A DNA stretch of 64,000 nt from Paenibacillus plantarum (GCF_013141695.1 NZ_WHNY01000090.1:1-64000); one strand, 5' to 3'. Positions 28,862 to 37,547 are shown, numbered from the stretch's first letter. Numbers and translations: made by a program. Notes: generated by a model not told the origin, from the sequence alone.

Positions 28862-28892
28862 CCGTCCTATCACATCGCGTGATTGTGGACGG
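28862..28892 (-). terminator. Terminator of the DUF6155-like gene
   Basis: CCGTCC pairs with GGACGG with an inner TCAC/GTGA stem. The minus strand continues into GGTTTTTTC. It is 28 bases beyond the stop at 28921. Confidence 0.85.
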
Positions 28893-28920
28893 CTTGGTTA
28901 TGGCATGTTCTTTATAAAAC

Positions 28921-29478
28921 TCAATCTTCCTCTTCATCAAATCCGCCGACGTATCTGTAATATACGTCAGCCAATCCCTCTTCAAATCCCCAACCTACAT
29001 TCCCTGCTCTAGCAATAATAGTCATTAATTTCTCACGGAACAAATGATATCGCCCACCGCTAGCATCTTCAGCGATTTTTTGAACAGCCGATTGATACAT
29101 GGACACCATGCTATTATAAAAGGATTCGTACATATCCCCATATTCATTAGTCATTTGTACACCTAACTCGACATAGTAAATCATTAACTCGATCGTTCTA
29201 ACTTGATTATTGGTGAGCTTATTGAATTCTGAAATTGCCTTTCTAGCATCTGCAAATTTCAATTTGGCATCACCGCGGTCAGGGTAAAACTGGATCAAAA
29301 CTTTCTTTTTTGCTTCTTCGAACAATTGATTTTCCGTACTTTCTGGATCTAGCATCATGTGAATATATTTTTTGACATCCCCACTAGACTTGTAGCAATC
29401 TACAATAATTGATACTAGCTCTTCAGGTTTATACGTTTTCAATTGTTTCTTAAGCTCTGGCAATGAAATCTTGGACAT
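28921..29478 (-). CDS. DUF6155-like protein
   Basis: The 185-residue soluble helical protein begins MSKISLPELKKQLKTYKPEEL and contains a predicted all-alpha core; this resembles the DUF6155 family found in many Firmicutes, whose function is unknown. The C-terminus is acidic (FDEEED). It has its own extended -10 promoter (29518-29526), AAAGGAAAGAGA as RBS and a terminator, so it is a monocistronic gene. Family name given from memory of the N-terminal motif. Confidence 0.7.
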   Translation of the reverse strand: MSKISLPELKKQLKTYKPEELVSIIVDCYKSSGDVKKYIHMMLDPESTENQLFEEAKKKVLIQFYPDRGDAKLKFADARKAISEFNKLTNNQVRTIELMIYYVELGVQMTNEYGDMYESFYNSMVSMYQSAVQKIAEDASGGRYHLFREKLMTIIARAGNVGWGFEEGLADVYYRYVGGFDEEED

Positions 29479-29517
29479 GTTGATCTCTTTCCTTTCTTCT
29501 AAAGATCCTCATCCCCT

Positions 29518-29526
29518 ATTATATCA
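29518..29526 (-). promoter_or_regulatory. Extended -10 promoter of the DUF6155-like gene
   Basis: TGATATAAT reads on the minus strand about 40 bases upstream of the start. The -35 region is not recognisable. Confidence 0.5.
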
Positions 29527-29545
29527 AAATACGATTTCGCATGAG

Positions 29546-29899
29546 CTACTTTTTCTCCGCTAACGTATTAGCATCCTGAAAATAAAGCACATGATTAAAT
29601 AACAGCGAAAGTAATTTCCGCATTGATTTGATGCCTGCTTTGTTCATTATATTAGCAAGATGAATTTTGACCGTTTTTTCGCTGATTCTACAACGTTCGG
29701 CAATTTCATGATTAGAAAAACCATAGATAGCGACCATCAGGAAAATTTCCGACTCTCGCTTCGTAATTTGATACCTATTCGAAAATACATCCATCGAGTT
29801 ACCTGTTTCCTGAATTAGAAACTCATTCATACGCTCGTAATCCGTGCTACTTGAGGCATGCATGTCCCCATTGTTCTTATTAAGCAAGTCTTCTTTCAA
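29546..29899 (-). CDS. Small LuxR-type DNA-binding protein
   Basis: The 117-residue protein is mostly a LuxR/GerE helix-turn-helix (about 45-105): TKRESEIF, FSNHEIAERCRISEKTVKIHLANI. There is no receiver or ligand domain, only about 40 polar residues at the N-terminus, so it resembles a stand-alone GerE-like regulator. The start is a TTG at 29899 with GGAGGGAG upstream. It lies 13 bp behind a 31-codon peptide gene and shares its promoter. It is divergent from the DesK-type two-component system, and the palindrome at 30133 could connect the two. Confidence 0.85.
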   Translation of the reverse strand: MKEDLLNKNNGDMHASSSTDYERMNEFLIQETGNSMDVFSNRYQITKRESEIFLMVAIYGFSNHEIAERCRISEKTVKIHLANIMNKAGIKSMRKLLSLLFNHVLYFQDANTLAEKK

Positions 29900-29912
29900 G
29901 TCGTACTCCCTC

Positions 29913-30008
29913 CTACTCAGGGTTACGTTCCAATAATTGTTTCAGTGGAAAATATAAGCTTAAGATCAGAAGAATGCCACCTAGTAAATTCCATAAAATC
30001 ATCAACAT
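29913..30008 (-). CDS. 31-residue membrane peptide
   Basis: This short gene lies between a near-consensus promoter (30050-30078) and the LuxR-type gene. AAGGAGG is nine bases before its ATG. The peptide has one hydrophobic stretch (LLGGILLILSLYFPL) and a charged tail ending ERNPE, so it should be a single-span membrane protein. Its stop codon TAG is followed at once by the RBS of the next gene, suggesting translational coupling. Function unknown; it could anchor, sense for or modulate the LuxR-type protein (speculative). Confidence 0.6.
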   Translation of the reverse strand: MLMILWNLLGGILLILSLYFPLKQLLERNPE

Positions 30009-30049
30009 CTGGACATGCCTCCTTGAAATTCCATAATTCCTCTATCTAC

Positions 30050-30078
30050 ATTATAGATGCTACCAAAGACCTATCCAA
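30050..30078 (-). promoter_or_regulatory. Sigma-A-type promoter of the small-peptide/LuxR operon
   Basis: TTGGAT and TATAAT are separated by exactly 17 bases on the minus strand. The predicted start is about 35 bases ahead of the peptide ATG. Confidence 0.75.
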
Positions 30079-30132
30079 GATGAAGAAGTTCACTAGAAGT
30101 GCAACATTTTCGACACTTTATGCGTTCTATGT

Positions 30133-30146
30133 ATGACTTAAGTCAT
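30133..30146. promoter_or_regulatory. 14-bp perfect palindrome, candidate operator
   Basis: ATGACTTAAGTCAT lies about 50 bases before the kinase start and directly upstream of a TAAAAT box (30155-30160). NarL-type response regulators bind inverted repeats of this size, so autoregulation of the adjacent kinase/regulator pair is plausible. Confidence 0.5.
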
Positions 30147-30195
30147 GTTTATGGTAAAATAAGTAGAAAATAATGCTTTGTTTGAGGGTAAAGAT

Positions 30196-31341
30196 ATGGA
30201 TGTACATTTAAATAAAAACATGACGCTCACCTTGAATATCATCGTGATGGGCGCAACACTCTCACTATTGTTTCATACGAGTAAATTTTCGGTGGGACTT
30301 ATGCTGCTAGCATGCAGCTATGTGACTGCTGTCCTTATGCGGGATTACATCCTAAAGATTGCTCTGCATAGTAGGCGTGGTTTCCAGTTTTTATACGCTC
30401 AACTCGCTTTGGGGCTTGTTATCTGTGTATGGTCCGAAAGTTATTTCTCCCAAATTTACCTCTTAATTCTCATTGGCGAATTCACCTTCCATCACGGTAG
30501 AAAGCACGCCATTATCTTTACGATCGTCAATTATGTTTGTATTCTTCTAGGTGTTATGATCTATCGTAAGTTTCCGCCTTTTGAGGACATCTATTTACTT
30601 ATTCCTAGAGTGATTGATTTCTTTGCGATCTACGGGATGAGCTTGCTTGCTAGGATTGCGTTTCAACAGAAAAACCAATTGGCTATCGACAATGAACATC
30701 TGCGAATTGCCTCTATTGCGCTGGAGCAGAAGGCCAAATTACAAGAACGGACGCGAATTTCCCGCGATATTCATGATTCGGTTGGACACACGCTGACATC
30801 TGCGTTAACCGGGTTACAAACTGCCGCACATGCGTTAGAGAAACAACGTTATCCCCTTGCCCAAGAGATGATCGATAGAACGAGAGAAAGTATTCTCAGA
30901 GGGCTCGATGACGTGCGGAGCTCTGTCCATGTTTTGCGCGAAAACTTCCCGGATCATTCTTTCATACCCGAGCTGACCAGGTTGATCGATGATACGAAAA
31001 AGCAAACTAACGTGGACATTGCCTACACAATAGATACCACGACGCCTGATCTGACACCCATTATCGAGCTCACGATTTACCGTGCACTACAAGAAGGTTT
31101 GACGAATGGCATTCGCCATGGCTTAAGTACCTATTTCCACTTCTCATTGACGTATCATGAGGAAGTCCTTCGATTCGTTTTATCCGATAATGGTCATCCA
31201 CCACCCGAAATTGTGTATGGCTACGGACTAAATGCGATGAAAGACCGCGTGGAAGATGTTGGAGGAACGTTTTCAATACGTAATCATGGTGCATCTGGCG
31301 GAGTAACGCTGGATATAGCCATACCCTTCAGTCGAAAATGA
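30196..31341 (+). CDS. Sensor histidine kinase, DesK/NarL class
   Basis: The 381-residue kinase has about five membrane helices in the first 165 residues, a coiled linker, the HisKA_3 phosphorylation site RTRISRDIHDSVGHTL (His at about 195) and a short HATPase domain (EGLTNGIRHG, SDNGHP, YGLNAMKDRV). The topology resembles DesK, which reads membrane thickness. The start is the ATG at 30196, since GAGGG lies seven bases before it; an upstream TTG frame would place that RBS inside the gene. The partner regulator follows after 18 bases. Confidence 0.9.
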   Translation: MDVHLNKNMTLTLNIIVMGATLSLLFHTSKFSVGLMLLACSYVTAVLMRDYILKIALHSRRGFQFLYAQLALGLVICVWSESYFSQIYLLILIGEFTFHHGRKHAIIFTIVNYVCILLGVMIYRKFPPFEDIYLLIPRVIDFFAIYGMSLLARIAFQQKNQLAIDNEHLRIASIALEQKAKLQERTRISRDIHDSVGHTLTSALTGLQTAAHALEKQRYPLAQEMIDRTRESILRGLDDVRSSVHVLRENFPDHSFIPELTRLIDDTKKQTNVDIAYTIDTTTPDLTPIIELTIYRALQEGLTNGIRHGLSTYFHFSLTYHEEVLRFVLSDNGHPPPEIVYGYGLNAMKDRVEDVGGTFSIRNHGASGGVTLDIAIPFSRK

Positions 31342-31359
31342 TCGGAAGGAGTGATCGAA

Positions 31360-32046
31360 TTGTCTCAAACAACCATTCTTATCGCAGACGACCAACCCCT
31401 CATCCGCGATGGATTAGCAGCTATTCTAGGTATGGAAGAAGGATATAAAGTCGTAGCTACAACGGGGGATGGGCTAGCCACCATAGAACAAGTACAGTTG
31501 CATCGGCCTCAGCTCGTTATGATGGACATCCATATGCCCAAGCTTGATGGCTTAGAGGCTACCAAACGAATCAAAGCCGAATTCCCGGAGATTAAGGTAC
31601 TTATTTTGACCTCATTTGAGGATGAAGCCTACATATGGGAAGCGATACGTCACGGTGCCAGCGGTTATTTGGTGAAAGGCGTCGAGACGAAAAAAATTCT
31701 CTCAACCATTCAGGTCTGCTTAGATGGTGGCATTACATACCCGCTAAGTATTCAGCCGCGCCTTGTCCAAGCACTACGTTCCTCAGAGGCACAGGAAGAA
31801 AAGGCATTGGAAGTAAACTTACAACCGCTTGAAACACAACCACAAGATAACAAGCTGTCTGGTCTATCTGTTCAGGAACGGAACATTCTGAGGAATTTGA
31901 AACAAGGGAAGTCGAATCAAGCTATCGCCTCTGACATGTTTCTGACCACGGGGACTGTGAAGAATTATTTGAGTGCTATTTATAAGAAGCTGAATGTCTC
32001 TGGACGGTCGGAGACCATTGCTTATTTGCATGAGAATGATTTGTAG
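31360..32046 (+). CDS. NarL/FixJ-type response regulator
   Basis: The 228-residue protein has a receiver domain with acidic pair DD, phospho-acceptor in VMMDIHMP, Thr in ILTSF and Lys in LVKG, and a LuxR helix-turn-helix at the end (LSVQERNILRNLKQGKSNQAIA, TGTVKNYLSAIYKKL). The start is taken as the TTG at 31360 because GGAAGGA is nine bases before it; the GTG at 31351 directly abuts the RBS. It is the partner of the kinase just upstream. Confidence 0.9.
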   Translation: MSQTTILIADDQPLIRDGLAAILGMEEGYKVVATTGDGLATIEQVQLHRPQLVMMDIHMPKLDGLEATKRIKAEFPEIKVLILTSFEDEAYIWEAIRHGASGYLVKGVETKKILSTIQVCLDGGITYPLSIQPRLVQALRSSEAQEEKALEVNLQPLETQPQDNKLSGLSVQERNILRNLKQGKSNQAIASDMFLTTGTVKNYLSAIYKKLNVSGRSETIAYLHENDL

Positions 32047-32068
32047 AGATCATGGAGTGTACGGACTG

Positions 32069-32105
32069 AAAAAGGAGTAAGGTTCATCGAACCTTGCTCC
32101 TTTTT
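32069..32105. terminator. Bidirectional terminator
   Basis: AAAAAGGAGTAAGGTTC pairs with GAACCTTGCTCCTTTTT with one mismatch. It closes the two-component operon (plus) and the metallopeptidase operon (minus). Confidence 0.9.
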
Positions 32106-32116
32106 GTTGTCTTATG

Positions 32117-32773
32117 TTACAGCGTCATCGCCTGTCCGTACCGAGCTAGGAAGGCTTCCTTCTCTTTATACTCTGGCATTATGCTGCCTACACGTCGCCA
32201 GAAAGAGCGATCATGATTCATATGCAGGAGATGGCATAACTCGTGAACGATGACATAGTCAATGACCTCCACTGGCGCCATGGCTAGGCGATAATTAAAG
32301 GTTAGCTTTTTGTCCGAGCTGCAGCTCCCCCACTTCGTTCTCGACTCATCGATCTCGATCGTCTTGGGTTTGACTTTCAGCTGGGTTTGATAGGCTTTGA
32401 TTCGTTCCGCTACAACCTTCTTGCAGCTCGCGAAATAGAACTTCTTCAGGTTGATTTTCAACTCGTCCTGCGTGAGGCCATTCGTTTCAATTAACTCGTG
32501 AAGGAAATAATATTTCCCGAGATGAAGGAACTTGCCTTCGTCTTCGTATTCTCTGACTTTGGGGATGGGCTGCCTCGCTTTGGTGATCGCGTTTAGCTTG
32601 TCTAGGATCGACTTGCTGTGTTGTTGCACCGCATGAATGATTTGCTCCTGACTGGTGCCGTTGGGAGCTTTGACCGTGATGAAGCCCGTGTCATCGATGT
32701 GGATGTAGAGCTTCTTACGGATGGCATATTGGACGTTGACGTCTATAGTTGTGTTATCGAGTTCAATTTTCAT
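32117..32773 (-). CDS. YgjP-like zinc metallopeptidase-type protein (DUF45)
   Basis: The 218-residue protein carries the gluzincin motif VHELCHLLHMNHDRSFW near residue 180 (HExxH with C in place of a variable residue and a third ligand His downstream) and the WGSCSS segment typical of the YgjP/DUF45 family. Members are annotated as metal-dependent hydrolases. The ATG overlaps the stop of the upstream hydrolase gene by one base, so the two are co-translated. Confidence 0.85.
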   Translation of the reverse strand: MKIELDNTTIDVNVQYAIRKKLYIHIDDTGFITVKAPNGTSQEQIIHAVQQHSKSILDKLNAITKARQPIPKVREYEDEGKFLHLGKYYFLHELIETNGLTQDELKINLKKFYFASCKKVVAERIKAYQTQLKVKPKTIEIDESRTKWGSCSSDKKLTFNYRLAMAPVEVIDYVIVHELCHLLHMNHDRSFWRRVGSIMPEYKEKEAFLARYGQAMTL

Positions 32774-33480
32774 TAGGATTTATCTTTTCTTTTAATAAAA
32801 TCAATGATGTGATCAACGGTTTCTTTCTGCTGTTGTTCACTTGAAATCGTCGCAGTTCCATCACCTTTTTGAGGGCCGTAATTCCCAAATTGGGCATGGT
32901 TGCCACCTTCGATGACGAACACATTCTCTTTATAAGTTATCTTCGATTTGTCTAATACACCATCAAGCGAGCCATACACAGTTAGCGCATTACTCGGCGG
33001 AATGTCACCATAAATATAGGAACCAAGTAATATGAGCCCCTTGATCTGATCTTGATGCTTGGAAGCGTAATTGCTTGCCATTGCTCCGCCTAGTGAATGT
33101 CCACCGATATACCAGTTTTTGATTTCGGGAATTTTTCCAAACACGTTATCAGCAGCATTACTATTCAAAACTGCAAGGTTAAAAGGCATCTCAACAAGCA
33201 CGCAGGTGATGCCGTTTTGACGTAATTTCTCCAGCATAGGTAAATAAGCAATATGCTCAACCTTCCCGCCGGGATAGAAAATGAAACCTGTCTCGCTTGG
33301 TGTAGACGGCGAAAGAATTGTAAGCTTTCCATCCGTTGTGATCGTCTTTTCATTTACCAGGGCTTCCTTGGAAACATCAACGGCATGATAATAATTGAAT
33401 GCATAAATTAGAAAAGCCACTGCAACTATTAGGACAAGGGAAAGAAGTGAAATAAGCGTTGTTTTGAGCCACTTTTGCAT
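32773..33480 (-). CDS. Membrane-anchored alpha/beta hydrolase
   Basis: The 235-residue protein has one N-terminal membrane helix (about 6-28) and an alpha/beta-hydrolase fold with nucleophile elbow GGHSLGGAMA (Ser at about 130), an Asp in the GSLDGV segment and a His in GGNHAQFG. It would sit outside the membrane. Substrate unknown. CGGAGG is close to the ATG. It is the first gene of a two-gene operon with the metallopeptidase. Confidence 0.85.
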   Translation of the reverse strand: MQKWLKTTLISLLSLVLIVAVAFLIYAFNYYHAVDVSKEALVNEKTITTDGKLTILSPSTPSETGFIFYPGGKVEHIAYLPMLEKLRQNGITCVLVEMPFNLAVLNSNAADNVFGKIPEIKNWYIGGHSLGGAMASNYASKHQDQIKGLILLGSYIYGDIPPSNALTVYGSLDGVLDKSKITYKENVFVIEGGNHAQFGNYGPQKGDGTATISSEQQQKETVDHIIDFIKRKDKS

Positions 33481-33547
33481 GTATCGGCCTCCGTAGGTTG
33501 TTTGTATGCATGTTTCTTATATGATCTCCGAAATACAGACAGAATGC

Positions 33548-33586
33548 AAACAAAAGCACACTTGGGTATCAAGTGTGCTTTTGTTT
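33548..33586 (-). terminator. Terminator of the cysD-cysN operon
   Basis: A perfect 17-bp stem (AAACAAAAGCACACTTG and complement) with a five-base loop lies 10 bases past the cysN stop. Confidence 0.9.
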
Positions 33587-33596
33587 GTTTAATTCA

Positions 33597-35324
33597 TTAA
33601 AAATTCAGAAATTGTCCAACACTACTCTCATTAATTAAATATTTAATAATGCGTTTCACGACAACATTTGCAGCTTCTTCGGTTGTAGACTTACTTAGAT
33701 CGACTACAATTTCCGGATTCCCAGGTATGTTAGTTGTGCTCGAACTGCCCGCCACATAAACTTCGAAATACTCTTTACCAATGATCTCACGCGCAGCTTC
33801 TTGATCGTTACCATTTAAGGAGTCACTCGATACCAATGCAATAAGTCCAGCATCGTTCATCAATTTGGCAACCTCTGCTAATGACTGCAGCGATTTTCCT
33901 TGGCCATTCCCCAGTAACATCGTATGGTGGCCTGTCGATACCAAACGTTTTTCGACTTCCTTCGCAAGAGCCGATTGATCTGAAAGGGAACCTGTGAACC
34001 AAAGGGTCAATGGATTCTGACCTTTTTGCTGCGCACGAACATCTCTGGTGATTTCCGTATCTAGCTGTACAGAAAGGTCGGAGCTTTGAAGGACTTGCTC
34101 AATCACTCCGCAAGCAGATGTCATATTCGTGACACGATCAATCAAAATGAAGCCGCCAATACTTTTGTTTTGTTCAAAAGAATCAATAACAATACTGTCG
34201 GATAACGAAAATTCACATGTTGCCAATTCATTTTTGACAATATGATCCGTTGGAACCGTTTTTCCCGTATTAATTTCGATTTTATGCTTAATCGCCGTTA
34301 CGGTACCTGGCAGGACTTTCGTTCCTACTTTGACCAGATAGTTTTTGCCTGGCGTCAGCACAGAATCATCCATCCAAAGAATCGTAGCTGAGAAACTGTC
34401 CGCTTCTTGAATCTGACTATCCTTCGTGAATACACAACCCCGCGAAACGTCGACTTCCCGATCCAATTGAATGGTTACGGGCTGTCCTGTGTAGGCATAA
34501 TCGCGATCTTGGTCTCCCACGAGGATCCGTTTGACTTTCGCCTTCTCATGACTAGGCAACGTTGTCAACTCATCGCCAACCGCGATACGTCCAGCCTCAA
34601 TTTGGCCTTGGAAACCGCGGAATGTATGATCCGGACGGCATACACGCTGAATCGGCATCATAAATTGCTTCGTATTGTCGTTCTGGTGAACGTCCACATT
34701 TTCCAAATATGGCAACAAGGCTAGGCCTTCGTACCAAGGGCTATTTGGCGATTTTTTCGTAATGTTATCCCCTTCTGTGGCAGAAACAGGAATAACTTGA
34801 ATGCTATCAAAGTGAAATTCAGCGGTCAATTGCAAGAATTCTTGTTGAATCGCATTAAATATCTTTGGATCAAAACCTACTAAATCCATTTTATTCACGG
34901 CTAAAACAAGATGTTTAATGCCCATAAGTGCGCAAATCCGAGTATGGCGCTTGGTTTGGGTGATTACCCCTTTCTTAGCATCCACAAGAATGATAGCCAA
35001 ATCCGCAAAAGATGCTCCTACAGCCATGTTACGCGTATATTCTTCGTGTCCAGGTGTATCCGCAACAATGAAAGAACGGTGGTCCGTCGTAAAATACCGA
35101 TAAGCCACATCAATCGTAATCCCTTGTTCGCGCTCCGCCAGTAACCCATCAAGAAGCAAGGAATAGTCAATTTTGCCGCCGCGGCTGCCCAGTTTGCTAT
35201 CCAGCTCTAACGCTCTTTCTTGGTCGGCGAATAAAAGCTTAGCCTCATACAGCATATGTCCGATTAAGGTGGATTTTCCGTCGTCTACACTTCCGCAAGT
35301 AATAAATTTCAGCAGACTTTTCAT
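33597..35324 (-). CDS. cysN: Sulfate adenylyltransferase large subunit with decayed APS-kinase domain
   Basis: The 575-residue protein is an EF-Tu-like GTPase: P-loop GSVDDGKST (11-19), DTPGHEEYTRNM, VNKMD. CysN drives APS synthesis by CysD through GTP hydrolysis. After about residue 435 it continues with a segment homologous to APS kinase (LWFTG, AEVAKLMNDAGLI, NPEIVVDLSK), but the kinase P-loop GLSGSGKST reads GSLSDQSA, the DGD motif reads GNG and part of the domain is missing, so this part should not bind ATP as a kinase. The start at 35324 is chosen since it lies one base after the cysD stop with GGGAGGG upstream; an earlier in-frame ATG would overlap cysD. Confidence 0.93.
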   Translation of the reverse strand: MKSLLKFITCGSVDDGKSTLIGHMLYEAKLLFADQERALELDSKLGSRGGKIDYSLLLDGLLAEREQGITIDVAYRYFTTDHRSFIVADTPGHEEYTRNMAVGASFADLAIILVDAKKGVITQTKRHTRICALMGIKHLVLAVNKMDLVGFDPKIFNAIQQEFLQLTAEFHFDSIQVIPVSATEGDNITKKSPNSPWYEGLALLPYLENVDVHQNDNTKQFMMPIQRVCRPDHTFRGFQGQIEAGRIAVGDELTTLPSHEKAKVKRILVGDQDRDYAYTGQPVTIQLDREVDVSRGCVFTKDSQIQEADSFSATILWMDDSVLTPGKNYLVKVGTKVLPGTVTAIKHKIEINTGKTVPTDHIVKNELATCEFSLSDSIVIDSFEQNKSIGGFILIDRVTNMTSACGVIEQVLQSSDLSVQLDTEITRDVRAQQKGQNPLTLWFTGSLSDQSALAKEVEKRLVSTGHHTMLLGNGQGKSLQSLAEVAKLMNDAGLIALVSSDSLNGNDQEAAREIIGKEYFEVYVAGSSSTTNIPGNPEIVVDLSKSTTEEAANVVVKRIIKYLINESSVGQFLNF

Positions 35325-35325
35325 T

Positions 35326-36249
35326 TTAGAAATAACCCTCCCGTTTACGTCTTTCCATACTTCCCGCCGCTTCTTGGTCAATTACCCGTGTTGTCCGTTC
35401 GGATGAGACCGCACCAAGCGTTTCTTCAATAATGCTATCAATCGTATCCGCCTCCGACTCCGCTCCCCCTGTAAGAGGATAGCAGCCTAGTGTGCGGAAC
35501 CGCATCTTCTTCATTTCAATTTTCTCATGAGGCTCAAGCTTCATGCGTTCATCGTCCACCATAATGAGATGTCCGTCGCGTTCAAGTACAGGTCTTTCTT
35601 TCGCAAAATAAAGTGGCACGATATCAATATTTTCTCTGCGAATGTACTGCCAGATGTCTTTTTCCGTCCAGTTGGAAATTGGGAAGACACGGATACTTTC
35701 GCCCTTATTGATTCTTGTGTTAAAAAGTTTCCACATTTCCGGCCGTTGGTTTTTCGGATCCCAGGCATGATTCTTATTGCGGAACGAGAAAATACGCTCC
35801 TTCGCACGCGACTTCTCTTCGTCACGTCTTCCGCCGCCGAACGCAGCCGTAAATCCGTATTTGTCCAATCCTTCTTTCAAGGCTTGGGTTTTCATAATAT
35901 CCGTATACGCGGAACCATGATCGAATGGGTTGATCCCTTGATCAATCCCTTCCTGATTGGAGTGAACAATCATGTTAATTCCGAATTCTTTGGCTTTACG
36001 ATCGCGGAATTCAATCATTTCTTTGAACTTCCACGTCGTATCAATATGCATGAAAGAAAATGGCGGCTTCTCCGGATAAAAAGCTTTCAGCGCCAAATGC
36101 AGCATCACGGAACTATCCTTACCGATCGAATACAGCATCACGGGATTTTCACATTCCGCCGCTACTTCTCGAATAATATAAATCGCTTCAGCCTCGAGTT
36201 GATCTAGATGCGTCATTTCATCTATAGAATCAAGCATCAGTTTTTCCAT
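35326..36249 (-). CDS. cysD: Sulfate adenylyltransferase small subunit
   Basis: The 307-residue protein is the ATP-pyrophosphatase subunit, with the PP-motif in YSIGKDSSVM (about 41-50) and the family segments FGGGRRDEEKSRAKERIFSF and SNWTEKDIWQYI. With CysN it makes adenosine phosphosulfate for sulfate assimilation or sulfation. AAGGAGG lies upstream. The leader shows no S-box or T-box. Confidence 0.95.
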   Translation of the reverse strand: MEKLMLDSIDEMTHLDQLEAEAIYIIREVAAECENPVMLYSIGKDSSVMLHLALKAFYPEKPPFSFMHIDTTWKFKEMIEFRDRKAKEFGINMIVHSNQEGIDQGINPFDHGSAYTDIMKTQALKEGLDKYGFTAAFGGGRRDEEKSRAKERIFSFRNKNHAWDPKNQRPEMWKLFNTRINKGESIRVFPISNWTEKDIWQYIRRENIDIVPLYFAKERPVLERDGHLIMVDDERMKLEPHEKIEMKKMRFRTLGCYPLTGGAESEADTIDSIIEETLGAVSSERTTRVIDQEAAGSMERRKREGYF

Positions 36250-36697
36250 GGAAAGGTGCCTCCTTTTAATTCTTACTAAATCTATCGCCTTTCTTTATAT
36301 CCTATCAGATTCTGGCTTTCATGCAAAGTGGAAGAAAGTAATTTTCTCTAAATTTCTAACTTTTAGGTCGAATATTGTCGTTCTAATCCTGCATGCATCA
36401 CTTTCTTTAACGTACTAGTCACTATATGACACTAAAGTCCATTTTGTCACGCCTAGATGGAATGGGCTTAAAAGAATGTGGGGAGTCGAGCCTTTGTTCA
36501 TTTTAACCATGTGAGGGGTAGATATTCTTTCGTAATGAATTAAATTTCTTTAGAATATTCTTGGGACGGGGCAAAGTATGGTGAGATTTGGTTGGAATAT
36601 CGTAAGTAAGAGTGAAAAAAGAAACCCTAGAAGCAAGTGCTTCTAAGGTTTGCTTTACTTACCGATACTATCAAATTTGAATCCCGTTCATGCCAAG
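36250..36697. other. AT-rich intergenic region upstream of cysD
   Basis: The 448-bp stretch holds the terminator of the fic gene (36622-36651) and the unrecognised promoter of cysD. I looked for an S-box leader and for a small gene and found neither. Confidence 0.6.
36622..36651 (-). terminator. Terminator of the fic gene
   Basis: AAACC, one mismatch, TAGAAGCA pairs with its complement and the minus strand continues with CTTTTTTC. It is 46 bases past the stop. Confidence 0.8.
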
Positions 36698-37438
36698 TCA
36701 CGTTACTGCAGCTATGTACTTTTGCAAACTAACTTCAACACAGTCGGCAATTAATTGCACGAATGGCTTTAAATCATTTCCCATACTTGCTAACTCTAAA
36801 GTCTCATAATACTTCATACGTGCATCGTTTGCTGCTTTTACAATAGCTGGTGGAAATCCATATTTCATTAAGACTACATTCATCAAAAGCCGTGCTGTAC
36901 GTCCATTACCATCCGAAAAAGGATGAATGTAAACGAAACGGAAATGAAATTCCGAGGCTAGTTCAACTGGGTGCAATTTATCTTTGTGTTCATTATACCA
37001 TTGTATCAACTGTTCCATTTTTTCCGAGAGCACTGAGAAGTTTGGAGGGGTATGTTCAGAGCCTGCTATCAAAACGTTGATCATCCGATATCGCCCTGCA
37101 TTCTCATCGTCAATGTTTTTAAGTACTAGATGATGAATTGATTTTATGACATGCTCAGTCAATTCCATGTTTCTATGTACTACATCTTGTACGTAATAAA
37201 TTGCTTCTGAATGGTTAACAACTTCAAAATGTTCACGTAGCTTTTTACCACCAATTGTTAAACCTTCTTCAAGAACCAATTTAGTTTCTAAAAGTGTTAG
37301 TGTATTACCTTCAATCGCATTAGAATTGTATGTCCATTCGACCCGATACACTTGTTCTAAATTTCTTACAGCAGCCGCTGGTAAAGGGCGTAATTTATCT
37401 AATTCATTTTTTAAAAAATCTATTTTATCAAATGTCAT
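36698..37438 (-). CDS. Fic-domain protein, class II (self-inhibited AMP-transferase)
   Basis: The 246-residue protein has the Fic core HPFSDGNGRTAR (171-182), with catalytic His, phosphate-binding loop and the second Arg intact, and an N-terminal inhibitory motif SNAIEGN (39-45) of the S/TxxxE(G/N) type in which the Glu blocks the ATP site. Such enzymes modify protein hydroxyls with AMP when relieved of inhibition. It is a single-gene unit with its own extended -10 promoter and terminator. No antitoxin gene is beside it. The surrounding 1.3 kb is more AT-rich than its neighbours, which may mean acquisition. Confidence 0.92.
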   Translation of the reverse strand: MTFDKIDFLKNELDKLRPLPAAAVRNLEQVYRVEWTYNSNAIEGNTLTLLETKLVLEEGLTIGGKKLREHFEVVNHSEAIYYVQDVVHRNMELTEHVIKSIHHLVLKNIDDENAGRYRMINVLIAGSEHTPPNFSVLSEKMEQLIQWYNEHKDKLHPVELASEFHFRFVYIHPFSDGNGRTARLLMNVVLMKYGFPPAIVKAANDARMKYYETLELASMGNDLKPFVQLIADCVEVSLQKYIAAVT

Positions 37439-37468
37439 TTTGCCCCTCCCTTCTTAACTTTTATTACC

Positions 37469-37477
37469 ATTATATCA
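37469..37477 (-). promoter_or_regulatory. Extended -10 promoter of the fic gene
   Basis: TGATATAAT reads on the minus strand about 30 bases upstream of the fic start; the -35 is poor. Confidence 0.5.
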
Positions 37478-37547
37478 CAGCTATCCATAATTTCTCAGGG
37501 TGGATAAACGTACTGCATGGTAGAAAAACTGCGGAGCATTAAAAAAA

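Noticed and set aside
36250..36620. S-box (SAM) riboswitch or T-box upstream of cysD
   Set aside because: No conserved S-box core or T-box sequence is present; the region is plain AT-rich DNA.
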